NCBI RefSeq assembly: GCF_000252445.1
Contig: NC_017790.1
Coordinates: 2,799,087 to 2,863,086, forward strand
From: Deinococcus gobiensis I-0
GTDB lineage: Bacteria > Deinococcota > Deinococci > Deinococcales > Deinococcaceae
Reading direction: 5' to 3'
DNA length: 64,000 nucleotides
A program made the position numbers and the translations under genes. The notes under the pieces were generated by a model. It had not been told where the DNA came from. It did not search any database and was given only the letters and a program-made list of their open reading frames with translations. Positions within the stretch are counted from its first letter, which is position 1; each line of letters starts with the position of its first letter. Below are positions 44,260 to 52,119 of this stretch, in pieces.

Positions 44260-44862
44260 TTACAGCCAGCCCTTCTCGCGCGCCCGCCGGGCCGCCTCCA
44301 CGCGGTTCTCGGCCCCGAGCTTGCCGATGGCCTCGGAGAGGTAGTTGCGCACCGTGCCCTCCGAGAGGCCCAGGCCGGCGGCGATGGCCGAGGTGCTCGC
44401 CCCGCCCTCGGCCGCGCCGAGCACCTGCCGCTCGCGCTCGGTCAGGGGGCTGGGATCGGCCCAGGCCTCACCCGCCAGCGCGGGGTCGATGGCGCGCCCG
44501 CCCGCGTGCACCTGCCGGATGGCCTGCGCGAGTTCGGCGGCCGGCGCGTCCTTGAGCAGGTAGCCGCGCGCCCCGACCTCCAGCGCGCGGCGCAGGTAGC
44601 CCCCCCGCGCGAAGGTCGTCACGATGATCACGCGCACCTCCGGCAGCTCGGCGCGCAGCCGCTCGGCCAGGTCCAGGCCGCTGCGCCGGGGCATCTCGAT
44701 GTCGGTCACGAGCACGTCGGGGCGCAGGGTACGGGCCAGCGACAGCGCCTCGTCGCCGTCGGCGGCGGCCCCCACGACCTCCAGGCCCGGCTCCAGCGAC
44801 AGCAGCGCCGTCAGCGCGCCGCGCACGAGGGCCTGATCCTCGGCCAGCAGCACGCGGATCAT
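44260..44862 (-). CDS. NarL/LuxR-family response regulator
   Basis: A 200-residue regulator: receiver with VLLAEDQALVRGALTALL, phospho-acceptor in VLVTDIEMPRRSGLDLAERL, and ARGYLLKDAPAAEL; C-terminal LuxR HTH PLTERERQVLGAAEGGASTSAIAAGLGLSEGTVRNYLSEAIGKL. It is close to the DesR/YvfU type. ATG 44862 overlaps the kinase stop (ATGA). It probably controls the ABC transporter encoded just upstream in the same operon. Confidence 0.9.
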   Translation of the reverse strand: MIRVLLAEDQALVRGALTALLSLEPGLEVVGAAADGDEALSLARTLRPDVLVTDIEMPRRSGLDLAERLRAELPEVRVIIVTTFARGGYLRRALEVGARGYLLKDAPAAELAQAIRQVHAGGRAIDPALAGEAWADPSPLTERERQVLGAAEGGASTSAIAAGLGLSEGTVRNYLSEAIGKLGAENRVEAARRAREKGWL

Positions 44863-45986
44863 GCCCGCACCGCCGCCGGGGCCGCCGGAACGGGCCGCCC
44901 GGCCAGGACCGGAAACTGCGCGCGCAGCCGCGTGCCGCCCCGGCCGTCGCGCTCCAGCGTGCCGCCGATGGCCCGCACCCGCTCACGCATACCGGTCAGG
45001 CCGCTGCCCTCGGGGGCCTGGCCGCCCACCCCGTCGTCGCGGATCTCCAGCACGTAGCCGCGCGGCCCGGCCTCCACCTTCACCTGGACCTCGTGGGCGC
45101 GGGCGTGGCGCACCACGTTGGTCACGGCCTCGCGCAGCAGCATGGCGGCCGTCGCCTCGACCTCGCGGGGCAGCTCGGGCAGGGGGCCGCCGACCCTCAG
45201 CGCCACCCCCGCCGTGTCCAGGGCGACCTTCGCGCGGGCGAGTTCGGCGGTCAGCCCGCTGCCCTGATAACCGCGCACCGCCGCGCGCACCTCGTGCAGC
45301 GCCTCGCGGCTGATGCGCTCGACCTCGCGGATCTCGGCGGCGGCCTGCGCGGGGGCGCGCTCGGCGAGGCGGCTCGCCAGTTCGCTTTTCAGCACGATCA
45401 CGCTCAGGGTATGGCCCAGCAGGTCATGCAGGTCGCGGGCGATGCGCTCGCGTTCGGCCTCGGCGGCCAGGCGCTCCTGCTCGCGCTGCAACTGGGCCAC
45501 GCGGGCCTGGGCGACGTGACGCAGAAATCCGGCGTGGTTGGCGTAGGCCGTGACCAGCGTGAACACCATGTTGACGACGATCCAGGGCAGGTCGTCCAGG
45601 CCGTACTGCCCGCTCCACAGCGGCAGCGCCATGACCAGCGCGGCGAGCAGGCTGCCCCACAGCGCCACGTAGGCGCGCGACTGGTAGCCCACCAGGGCGC
45701 CGGCATACACCAGAAAGGCCGAGGCCCCGCCGTCGCTCAGCCGGAAGGTCACCCCGTAGGCGAGCAGCGCCCCGACCCAGCCGATCAGCGACCAGTACTC
45801 CCGGCCCTCGCGGCCCCGGCGAAAGACCAGCACGTACAGCACGACGAACCCGGCGAGGACGGCCCAGAACAGCGCCGTCTCGCCGGGCGGATGTGCCCGC
45901 TGCACGAAACCCGAGACCGGATAGGCCAGGAACATCAGCCAGAAGAGCGGAAACAGCTCCCAGAATCGGCGCGGCATGCTGGACAT
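44859..45986 (-). CDS. DesK/LiaS-type sensor histidine kinase (HisKA_3)
   Basis: A 375-residue kinase with about five N-terminal helices (WELFPLFWLMFLAYPVSGFV, ALFWAVLAGFVVLYVLVF and others to about residue 165) and almost no extracytoplasmic loop, so it senses within the membrane. HisKA_3 is ERERIARDLHDLLGHTLSVI (His near residue 200), and the ATPase end has REAVTNVVRHARA and IRDDGVGGQAPEGSGLTGMRERV. GGAGGT lies 5 nt before ATG 45986, a strong ribosome site. It belongs to the ABC-permease-kinase-regulator operon. Confidence 0.88.
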   Translation of the reverse strand: MSSMPRRFWELFPLFWLMFLAYPVSGFVQRAHPPGETALFWAVLAGFVVLYVLVFRRGREGREYWSLIGWVGALLAYGVTFRLSDGGASAFLVYAGALVGYQSRAYVALWGSLLAALVMALPLWSGQYGLDDLPWIVVNMVFTLVTAYANHAGFLRHVAQARVAQLQREQERLAAEAERERIARDLHDLLGHTLSVIVLKSELASRLAERAPAQAAAEIREVERISREALHEVRAAVRGYQGSGLTAELARAKVALDTAGVALRVGGPLPELPREVEATAAMLLREAVTNVVRHARAHEVQVKVEAGPRGYVLEIRDDGVGGQAPEGSGLTGMRERVRAIGGTLERDGRGGTRLRAQFPVLAGRPVPAAPAAVRA

Positions 45987-46057
45987 CAGGGACCTCCGGA
46001 GGGCGGCGAAAGGGGCGGCGAGGCCACGCGCGGCCCCCCGCCCATCATGCACCCGCA

Positions 46058-46879
46058 CTAGCTTTCCCGGCTCTCGTCGCGCCGCAGCCCCCACACCGCC
46101 AGCAGGCCGAACACGGTCCCGAAGGCCAGCAGCGCCAGCCAGTGCCCCGGCTCCTGGGCGCTCTGGCCCGCCACGGTCCCGACGCCGATCTGGCCCAGGT
46201 GGTAGGCGGGCAGCCAGGGCGCGAGGCTGCGCACGAAGGCGGGCAGGGTCCCGAAGGGCACGAACAGCCCCGAGGCGAAGGCCATGATGACGCTCACGAG
46301 CTGCGCCGTGATCTGCGCGGCCTGCGGGTTGGCGAGAAAGCCCACCGCCAGCCCCAGGGCGATCAGGGGCACCATGCCCAGCAGCAGCTTGCCCAGGGTG
46401 AGCAGCGCCAGCCCCGCACCGAAGGTCACGCCGCCCGCGAAATGCGCGAAGGCGTAGAGCGCCGCGAGGGCGAGGGTACTGAACAGCAGGGCCGCGAGCA
46501 CCTTGGCCGCGAAGAACAGCCCGGCAGGCATGGGCGAGGCCCGCAGCAGGCGCAGCCAGCCCCCGACCCGCTCGACCGCGATGCCCGACCCGAAGCTGAA
46601 CAGGGCGAGGCTCAGCAGCGAGTAGATGCCGAAGCGCACCAGGATGATCTGCCCGACGTTCACGCCGCCGTCCGTGACCTCGCGCACGGCGGGCAGGCCG
46701 AACAGGGCGAAGAACAGGATGGGAAAGCCGATGGTCCCGACCGCGAACATGGGGTTGCGCAGCATCCGGCGCAGTTCGGCCAGCGTGAGCTGCGTCAGGG
46801 CGGGCCACAGGGGGGCGGTGCGGCCGGCGGCGGGCAGGGGCAGGTCGGCGGGCAGGGACAGGTCGCTGAGCTGGGTCAT
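46058..46879 (-). CDS. ABC-2 type permease
   Basis: A 273-residue membrane subunit with six helices (for example FAVGTIGFPILFFALFGLP, FAAKVLAALLFSTLALAALYAF, LLLGMVPLIALGLAVGFL, WLALLAFGTVFGLLAVWG). ABC2_membrane features include LRASPMPAGLFFAAK and the LFVPFGTLPAFVRSLAPWLPAYHL element before the last helices. A GAGGAG ribosome site precedes ATG 46879. It works with the ATPase at 46951. Confidence 0.85.
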   Translation of the reverse strand: MTQLSDLSLPADLPLPAAGRTAPLWPALTQLTLAELRRMLRNPMFAVGTIGFPILFFALFGLPAVREVTDGGVNVGQIILVRFGIYSLLSLALFSFGSGIAVERVGGWLRLLRASPMPAGLFFAAKVLAALLFSTLALAALYAFAHFAGGVTFGAGLALLTLGKLLLGMVPLIALGLAVGFLANPQAAQITAQLVSVIMAFASGLFVPFGTLPAFVRSLAPWLPAYHLGQIGVGTVAGQSAQEPGHWLALLAFGTVFGLLAVWGLRRDESRES

Positions 46880-46950
46880 GGCAGGGCTCCTCGGAAGCTG
46901 GACGGAGAGGGCGGGGAACTTCGGGGCGGAGGGCTTCAGGGCAGGAATCT

Positions 46951-47868
46951 TCAGGCCTGGGCGCCTGCGGACTGGGAGGCCGGGGCAGGACCAGGCCGCG
47001 TCAGGGTCAGGAAGGCGTCTTCGAGGGTGGCGCGCGTGACTTCGAGGCCCCGCAGGTCGGTGCCGGCCAGGAACAGCGCGCGCAGGGTGGCCTCGGGGGC
47101 GCGGCTGCGCAGCTCGGCGTGCCCGGCGGCGTCCACCTGCGCCTCTTCGACGCCGGGCAGGGCGCGCAGCTCGGCGAGCACGAGGTCGGAGACGAAGCGC
47201 ACCCGCGCGCCCCCCACCCCGGCGCGCAGGGTGTCCGGCGTGCCGTCGGCCAGGATCTGCCCGCCGTTCATGACGACCACGCGGTCGGCGGCGCGCTCGG
47301 CTTCTTCGAGGTAGTGGGTGGTGAGCAGCACGGTGCGGCCCTCGCCGCGCAGGCGCGATACCGCCTCCCAGAAGGCGATGCGGCTGCCCGCGTCCATCCC
47401 CGTGGTCGGCTCGTCGATGAGCAGTACCGCCGGGTTGCCCACCACCGCCAGGGCGAAGGCCAGCCGCCGCTTCTGACCGCCCGAGAGCGCCCCGGCGCGC
47501 CGCCCGGCGAGGCTGGTCAGGTCGGCCAGGGCGAGCGCCTGCTCTACCGCCAGCGGCTGCGGGTAGAAGCTGGCGAACAGGTGCACGGCCTCGCGGACGG
47601 TCAGCGCCAGTGGAATCGCGCTTTCCTGCGGCATGGCCCCCACCTGCGAGCGCACGCCGGGGCGCTGCGGGTCGCCGCCCAGCACGCGCACCTCGCCGCG
47701 CGTGGGCCGCGCCAGCCCCAGCAGCAGCGAGATGGCGGTCGTCTTGCCCGCGCCGTTGGGCCCCAGCAGCGCCGTCAGTTCGCCTGGGCGCACCTCCAGC
47801 GTCAGGCCCCGCAGCGCCTGCACTGCCCCGAAGGTCTTGTCTACGCCCCGCAGCTCTATCGCGTTCAT
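46951..47868 (-). CDS. ABC transporter ATP-binding protein
   Basis: A 305-residue ATPase: Walker A LLGPNGAGKTTA, Q-loop AMPQES, signature LSGGQKRRLAFAL, Walker B AVLLIDEPTTGMD, and switch His in LLTTHYLEEAERA. The DUF-like tail (about 225-300) is typical of drug or lipid exporters with ABC-2 permeases. It is the first gene of ABC-permease-kinase-regulator, an arrangement used for envelope-stress or antimicrobial-peptide response. ATG 47868. Confidence 0.9.
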   Translation of the reverse strand: MNAIELRGVDKTFGAVQALRGLTLEVRPGELTALLGPNGAGKTTAISLLLGLARPTRGEVRVLGGDPQRPGVRSQVGAMPQESAIPLALTVREAVHLFASFYPQPLAVEQALALADLTSLAGRRAGALSGGQKRRLAFALAVVGNPAVLLIDEPTTGMDAGSRIAFWEAVSRLRGEGRTVLLTTHYLEEAERAADRVVVMNGGQILADGTPDTLRAGVGGARVRFVSDLVLAELRALPGVEEAQVDAAGHAELRSRAPEATLRALFLAGTDLRGLEVTRATLEDAFLTLTRPGPAPASQSAGAQA

Positions 47869-47910
47869 GGCCTCATGGTGCCCGCCGGCCGGCGCGCGGC
47901 CCAGTGCGCG

Positions 47911-47938
47911 CTGTCAGGCGGCCGGGGTGACAAGTGTC
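47911..47938. promoter_or_regulatory. TGACA/TGTCA dyad upstream of ABC-TCS operon
   Basis: TGACA-AG-TGTCA is a perfect dyad at 47927-47938, with another TGTCA at 47911-47915. It lies about 60 nt upstream of the ABC gene start and could be the target of the NarL-type regulator of this operon or serve the divergent gene at 48001. Confidence 0.4.
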
Positions 47939-47988
47939 ATGCGGGGGGCACGCCCGTGCCCCGACCCTCCCGCGCCCCGCCAACCCGC

Positions 47989-47994
47989 TAGACT
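47989..47994 (+). promoter_or_regulatory. Leaderless promoter
   Basis: TAGACT ends 6 nt before ATG 48001. Confidence 0.6.
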
Positions 47995-48000
47995 CGCCCC

Positions 48001-48624
48001 ATGGCCGACCTTGACCGCGTGCGCGGGGCGCTGCGCGCCAGCATGACCGCCTGGGCCACCCTGGAAGTCCGGGGTGACCAGGCCCGCGTGATCCCCGCTC
48101 CCGACCTCGACACCCTGGCCGCCCACCTCGAACAGGCCGACCCGACCTGGGGCCTGACCTGGGGCTGCGACGCCGCCTCGCCCTACGTGGTGCGCGCCCT
48201 GCTCAGTGCGGGCGGCGTGTCGCGCGGCGGCCTGGGCAGCGGCCCGACCCTGCACGACGCCCGGCTCGCGGCCCTGGCCGACACCGCGCGGCTCTACGGC
48301 GTGGGTGCGGGCGGCGAGGGCCACTGGGTCGAATACGACCCCGAAGACGGCCCCAACACCGCCGACCTCGACGCCGACCTGGGCGAGGCCGACCTGGACG
48401 GCGGCGGCCCGGCCCCCGTCGCCCGTGCGGCCACGCTGCCCCCCGAACCGCCCCGCGATCCGCAGATGGACAAGGCCCGGCGGCACATCGAGGACCTCAT
48501 CGAGCAGCTCAAGGCGGCCGGCAAGAGCGGCGCGGCCACCCGCGTGCTGCTGCGCGGCTACGGTGAGACCCTCGAGGAGAGCCGCGCCATCTACAAAGAG
48601 CTTCAGGCCATCTTGCGCGGCTAG
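48001..48624 (+). CDS. Possible DdrA/Rad52-like DNA-repair protein
   Basis: A 207-residue protein. The middle reads VIPAPDLDTLAAHLEQADPT, then WGLTWGCDAASPYVVRALLS, then AGGVSRGGLGSGPTLHDARL and ADTARLYGVG. This order (a helix before a W-containing turn, a beta hairpin ending V-x-R-x-x-x-G-x-G, then an Ala-rich helix ending in xFGxG-like YGVG) resembles the Rad52/DdrA annealing fold. The end LEESRAIYKELQAIL is a separate helix after a Pro-rich linker. I infer a distant Rad52-superfamily protein; the match is by eye and not proven. ATG 48001 is leaderless; a phosphoesterase gene follows 2 nt after the stop. Confidence 0.4.
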   Translation: MADLDRVRGALRASMTAWATLEVRGDQARVIPAPDLDTLAAHLEQADPTWGLTWGCDAASPYVVRALLSAGGVSRGGLGSGPTLHDARLAALADTARLYGVGAGGEGHWVEYDPEDGPNTADLDADLGEADLDGGGPAPVARAATLPPEPPRDPQMDKARRHIEDLIEQLKAAGKSGAATRVLLRGYGETLEESRAIYKELQAILRG

Positions 48625-48626
48625 CC

Positions 48627-49400
48627 ATGCACAAGCTGATCGCCATCGGGGACGTGCACGCCGACTTCGGGCTGCTGTGGGACGCGCTGCGCGCCGCGAG
48701 CTGCGTGGACGCGCAGGGCCGCCCCACCCCGCCCGTCCTTTCGGGGCTGTACCAGGTCATCCTGATCGGCGACCTCGTGCACCCCAAAAGCGCCGAGGGC
48801 TACGCGCGCCTGATCGGGGCCGATTCCTTCGACCCGCGCGACGAGACCCACCTGCTCCAGGCGGCGCGCGAACAGGTGCGCGAGCTCGAACGCCTGCGCG
48901 CCTATCAGGAAGCCGCGCCCCACGCGATCCACATCGTGCTGGGCAACCACGACGACGCGGTGCTCAACCCCCACTTCGTGCTGGGCACGAACGGAGGCCT
49001 GCGCCACATTGAGTTCGATCCCGAGCGCGGCGGCGTGATGCTCCCGCCTCAGCTGCACACCTGGATGAGCGGTTTTCCGCGCGAGCTTCGGGTCGGGGAC
49101 GTGCAGTTCGCCCACGTGTCTCCCCTGCCCGCGCACCTGCATTACGACGACCTGTTCTATGCCGACCACAGCTCCAAGCGCTGGTTTCGCGAGACGCCCG
49201 AATACGTGCAGATGGCGGGCCTGCGCTTCGGGGTCTACGGGCACACCCAGCCCGGCGGCGGCATCCTCTTTCACCACGACGATGCGGGCGAGCTGAGTTT
49301 CGCCATGATTGACGCCCTTCAGGAGCGCGAGTATCTGGAGGTCATGTACGACGCCGCCGAAGCCGGGCAACTGCGCAGTGTCTGCGCCGTGCCCTTCTGA
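48627..49400 (+). CDS. Calcineurin-like metallophosphoesterase
   Basis: A 257-residue phosphoesterase. The metal-binding set is complete: GDVHADFGLLWDAL, GDLVHPKS, LGNHDDAV, FAHVSPLP and GVYGHTQPGGG. It begins 2 nt after the stop of the upstream gene, so the two form an operon. The long insert (ERGGVMLPPQLHTWMSGFPREL) is not seen in the small YfcE-type enzymes. Substrate unknown; PPP-like protein phosphatases and nucleases share this motif set. Confidence 0.83.
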   Translation: MHKLIAIGDVHADFGLLWDALRAASCVDAQGRPTPPVLSGLYQVILIGDLVHPKSAEGYARLIGADSFDPRDETHLLQAAREQVRELERLRAYQEAAPHAIHIVLGNHDDAVLNPHFVLGTNGGLRHIEFDPERGGVMLPPQLHTWMSGFPRELRVGDVQFAHVSPLPAHLHYDDLFYADHSSKRWFRETPEYVQMAGLRFGVYGHTQPGGGILFHHDDAGELSFAMIDALQEREYLEVMYDAAEAGQLRSVCAVPF

Positions 49401-49427
49401 GCGGCGGCGGACCAGCGCGCGGCCGTG

Positions 49428-49456
49428 TTGACAACTGTGGGATGCGCGGCTATCCT
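49428..49456 (+). promoter_or_regulatory. tRNA-Asp/tRNA-Phe promoter
   Basis: TTGACA (49428-49433), 17-nt spacer, TATCCT (49451-49456): consensus -35 with good -10, about 40 nt before tRNA-Asp. Confidence 0.75.
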
Positions 49457-49495
49457 TAACCCCGCTGCTTTTCGGAGTGGCGAAACCACCAGACT

Positions 49496-49573
<78 letters not shown>

Positions 49574-49589
49574 TCCCCCTCGGGGGCAA

Positions 49590-49665
<76 letters not shown>

Positions 49666-49670
49666 AGATC

Positions 49671-49700
49671 AACCCCCGTCCATCCGGCGGGGGTTTTTTC
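49671..49700 (+). terminator. Terminator after tRNA-Phe
   Basis: AACCCCCG (49671-49678) pairs with CGGGGGTT (49688-49695) around 9 nt, running into TTTTTT. Confidence 0.9.
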
Positions 49701-49762
49701 TGTGTTCCGTCTCCCCCAGCGGGGGCGCGGCACAGATTCGCCGCGCGGTCCAGGGGCCAGGT

Positions 49763-49775
49763 GTCACGATGTGAC
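49763..49775. promoter_or_regulatory. GTCAC-GAT-GTGAC palindrome on the promoter of the secreted protein
   Basis: Perfect 5+3+5 palindrome. It contains CACGAT (49765-49770), the likely -10, 6 nt before ATG 49777. A repressor bound here would block the leaderless start. Confidence 0.45.
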
Positions 49776-49776
49776 C

Positions 49777-50328
49777 ATGAAACCTGCCGCGCGACTGCTC
49801 CCGGCTGCCGTCCTGATGGGCAGCGTCCTGCTCTGCCCGGCCCAGGCGCAGGGCATCAAGGCCATCAACAAGAATCTGGGCTATCTGGTCCAGAAAGACC
49901 CCATCACCGACGTGAACACCAGCTACGTGATCCTGCTGGAGGTCAACGATCTGGACGGCAATACCGGACTGCGCCTGCGCTGCGACGACGACGGCAAGCC
50001 GAACGTCTGGGGCAGCTTCGCCGGTAAGAACGAGATCGTGCCTCCGGACCCGGACGGCACGGACCACCACCTCTGGCCGGACGTGATCGTGCGCCTGGGC
50101 AACGACGCGCCGTTCACCGTGCCCGACAAGGATCTGTACAGCATCACCGACGACTCCAGGTCCATCGGCCTCGACGGCACCTCCTTCGACCGGATCGTGA
50201 CGGGTCTCCTCGCCGGCAAGCGGGTGGTGCTGCGGTTTACGGGCGACCACCTGCGCCAACCCCTGACCTACACCTTCTCGGCCCAGGGTTTCGGCTCGGC
50301 CTGGCAGGCCGTGAAAGCCTGCAGGTAG
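49777..50328 (+). CDS. Secreted protein, unrecognised
   Basis: A 183-residue protein with a signal peptide MKPAARLLPAAVLMGSVLLC and likely cleavage after AQA. The mature part is beta-rich and acidic (VNTSYVILLEVNDLDGNTGL, DPDGTDHHLWPDVIVRLGND) and ends FSAQGFGSAWQAVKACR; it has two mature Cys (RLRCDDDG and KACR) that may form a disulfide. I do not recognise the family. The -10 box is covered by a palindrome, so expression is probably regulated. Confidence 0.65.
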   Translation: MKPAARLLPAAVLMGSVLLCPAQAQGIKAINKNLGYLVQKDPITDVNTSYVILLEVNDLDGNTGLRLRCDDDGKPNVWGSFAGKNEIVPPDPDGTDHHLWPDVIVRLGNDAPFTVPDKDLYSITDDSRSIGLDGTSFDRIVTGLLAGKRVVLRFTGDHLRQPLTYTFSAQGFGSAWQAVKACR

Positions 50329-50348
50329 ACCCGGCCTGGACCCGGCCC

Positions 50349-50374
50349 GCCCCCGTCTCCCGGCGGGGGCTTGT
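50349..50374 (+). terminator. Hairpin terminator before queF
   Basis: GCCCCCG (50349-50355) pairs with CGGGGGC (50364-50370), followed by TTG. It separates the secreted-protein gene from the queF promoter. Confidence 0.5.
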
Positions 50375-50393
50375 CCGTGCTGCCCATGCCACG

Positions 50394-50421
50394 TTGTCCC
50401 GCCGCCCAGACCTGATAATGT
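50394..50421 (+). promoter_or_regulatory. queF operon promoter
   Basis: TTGTCC (50394-50399), 16-nt spacer, TAATGT (50416-50421; overlapping GATAAT at 50414-50419). Confidence 0.55.
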
Positions 50422-50424
50422 CCA

Positions 50425-50507
50425 GCGCCGCCACAAGGCGCACATTCTTCATGCCGGACGACCTGTCTCGTCGTCCCGGTCGCCCCACAGGCGACTGCCC
50501 CGAGGAG
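50425..50507 (+). promoter_or_regulatory. Three-hairpin leader of queF, candidate preQ riboswitch
   Basis: Three perfect stems follow one another: GCGCC/GGCGC (50425-50429, 50437-50441; loop GCCACAA), GGACGAC/GTCGTCC (50456-50462, 50470-50476; 7-nt loop) and GTCGCC/GGCGAC (50479-50484, 50490-50495; loop CCACA). GAGGAG (50502-50507) is the ribosome site, 7 nt before ATG 50515. Leaders of preQ1 genes are often riboswitches, but this one matches no class I can recognise. Confidence 0.4.
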
Positions 50508-50514
50508 CCCCACC

Positions 50515-51009
50515 ATGACCATTCAGGACCAGAACCGCCCCGCCCAGAGCCAGGACCAGAACGGCTGCGCCCCCGCCAATCCCGGCTTCGACCGCCGCTA
50601 CGACGTGCAGGGCCTCGACGCCATCGACGTGGCCGTACTGGGCACCTTCCCCAACGTGCGCGACGACGATCCCGTGCGCTACCCCGGCGAGCCGATGCAG
50701 GTCGAGATCGTGACCGACGAGTTCAGCCCGGTATGCCCCTGGAGCGGCCTGCCGGACTTCGGGCGGCTGGAGATCAAGTACCTGCCGCGCGCGAGCTGCG
50801 TGGAACTCAAGAGCCTGAAGTACTACCTCACGAGCTACCGCTTCGTGGGCATCTACCACGAGCACGCCACCCGGCGCGTGCTGGCCGATCTGGTGGCGCT
50901 GCTCGACCCGCTGAGCATGGAGATCCGCTGCGACTACGGCATGCGCGGCGGCCTGAACACCATCTGCACCGTGCGTTACGTGGCCCCCGACCACACCCCG
51001 GCCCGCTGA
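50515..51009 (+). CDS. queF: NADPH-dependent preQ0 reductase QueF
   Basis: Reduces the nitrile 7-cyano-7-deazaguanine (preQ0) to preQ1, the last soluble step before tRNA insertion of queuosine precursor. The 164-residue unimodular form has the catalytic Cys in DEFSPVCPWSGLPDFG, the Asp/Glu in ELKSLKYYLTSYR, and TRRVLADLVALLDP. ATG 51009 of queD shares its A with the stop (TGATG). QueF is first in the operon, although it acts last on the soluble pathway. Confidence 0.94.
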   Translation: MTIQDQNRPAQSQDQNGCAPANPGFDRRYDVQGLDAIDVAVLGTFPNVRDDDPVRYPGEPMQVEIVTDEFSPVCPWSGLPDFGRLEIKYLPRASCVELKSLKYYLTSYRFVGIYHEHATRRVLADLVALLDPLSMEIRCDYGMRGGLNTICTVRYVAPDHTPAR

Positions 51010-51419
51010 TGCCCTGGCGACTGGCGACCGAGTTCACCTTCGACTCGGCGCACACCATCGTGGGCTACGACGGCCCCTGCGGGCGGCTGCACGGCCACAC
51101 CTACCGCGTGCGGCTGGAGCTGACCAGCGACCGGCTGCGGCCCAGCGCGCACGTGAAGCGCCACATCATGGTCGCGGACTTCAAGACCCTGAAGTGGGCC
51201 AAGAAGGATGTGGACGCGGGTGGCCTGGACCACGCCTACCTCAACGACCTGCCGGAACTGGGCGACGACACGACGGCCGAGGTGATCGCCGCGTACATCC
51301 ACCGCCACACGATGGCGCGCGTGCGGGCCGACCTGCCGGGGGGGGACGACGGTGCCGACCTGAAGTTGCGCGTGACGCTGTGGGAGACGCCCGACAGCAG
51401 CTGCGAGTACTGGGAGTGA
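51009..51419 (+). CDS. queD: 6-carboxy-5,6,7,8-tetrahydropterin synthase QueD
   Basis: Converts dihydroneopterin triphosphate to 6-carboxytetrahydropterin in 7-deazaguanine synthesis. The 136-residue product has the zinc ligands in FDSAHTIVGYDGPCGRLHGHTYRVRLE (His27, His29-type pair plus upstream His) and the catalytic CGRLHGH element; GLDHAYLNDL and [15 protein letters not shown] complete the fold. ATG start overlaps queF stop, and the end overlaps queE (GTGA). Confidence 0.92.
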   Translation: MPWRLATEFTFDSAHTIVGYDGPCGRLHGHTYRVRLELTSDRLRPSAHVKRHIMVADFKTLKWAKKDVDAGGLDHAYLNDLPELGDDTTAEVIAAYIHRHTMARVRADLPGGDDGADLKLRVTLWETPDSSCEYWE

Positions 51420-52108
51420 AGTACCCCGTCTACGAGCGCTTCTATACCTGGCAGGGCGAGGGCGTACACCTGGGGCGCGCGGCGTACTTCATCCGGCTGT
51501 ACGGCTGCCCGCAGGCCTGTCCGTGGTGCGACAGTGCCGGCACCTGGCACCGCGATTACCGTCCCGAAGGCGTGACCCTGATGTCGGCCGAGGAGCTGGC
51601 GCAGGCTGTGCGCGCCGAGAGCCCGGACGGCGCCTTCGTGGTCGTCACAGGGGGCGAGCCGATCCTGTTCGACCTCGCGCCGCTGACCGGCGCCCTGCAC
51701 GCCCTGGGCCGCCGGGTGCACATCGAGACGAGTGGCATCGCGCCCCTGCGCGGCGATCTGGACTGGGTGACGCTCTCGCCCAAACCCTTCGGCCAGTGGC
51801 CGCTGCCGGAGGTGGTCGCCCGCGCCGACGAGGTCAAGCTCATCGTGCACGAGCCGGGCGACATCCGTGCCGGGCTGGAGACGCTGGAAGGCCTGCGAAA
51901 GGACGCCGTGCTCTGGCTGCACCCCGAGTGGAGTAAGGCCCGCGAGCGCGACGCCGGGGTGCTGAACGCCATCACGGAGGCCGTGAAGGACGATCCGCGC
52001 CTGCGGGCCGGCTACCAGATGCACAAGCTCTACCGCGCCGACGACCTCGACGTCCGCAGCGACAAGCGCCTCATTCCCCTGGGCGGGAATCCGGGGCTGG
52101 GGTACTGA
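51416..52108 (+). CDS. queE: 7-carboxy-7-deazaguanine synthase QueE
   Basis: Radical-SAM enzyme converting carboxytetrahydropterin to 7-carboxy-7-deazaguanine. The 230-residue product has the cluster motif CPQACPWC (Cx3Cx2C), followed by TGGEPILFD, the SAM GGE motif, and [26 protein letters not shown] 51416 overlaps queD. The next gene, queC, uses its product. Confidence 0.93.
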   Translation: MKYPVYERFYTWQGEGVHLGRAAYFIRLYGCPQACPWCDSAGTWHRDYRPEGVTLMSAEELAQAVRAESPDGAFVVVTGGEPILFDLAPLTGALHALGRRVHIETSGIAPLRGDLDWVTLSPKPFGQWPLPEVVARADEVKLIVHEPGDIRAGLETLEGLRKDAVLWLHPEWSKARERDAGVLNAITEAVKDDPRLRAGYQMHKLYRADDLDVRSDKRLIPLGGNPGLGY

Positions 52109-52119
52109 AAGGAACCGAC

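Noticed and set aside
47868..47880. Three-codon ATG AGG CCA TGA overlapping the ABC gene start as a fourth mini-ORF
   Set aside because: No -10 box lies at the right distance, and a 3-codon ORF is likely by chance.
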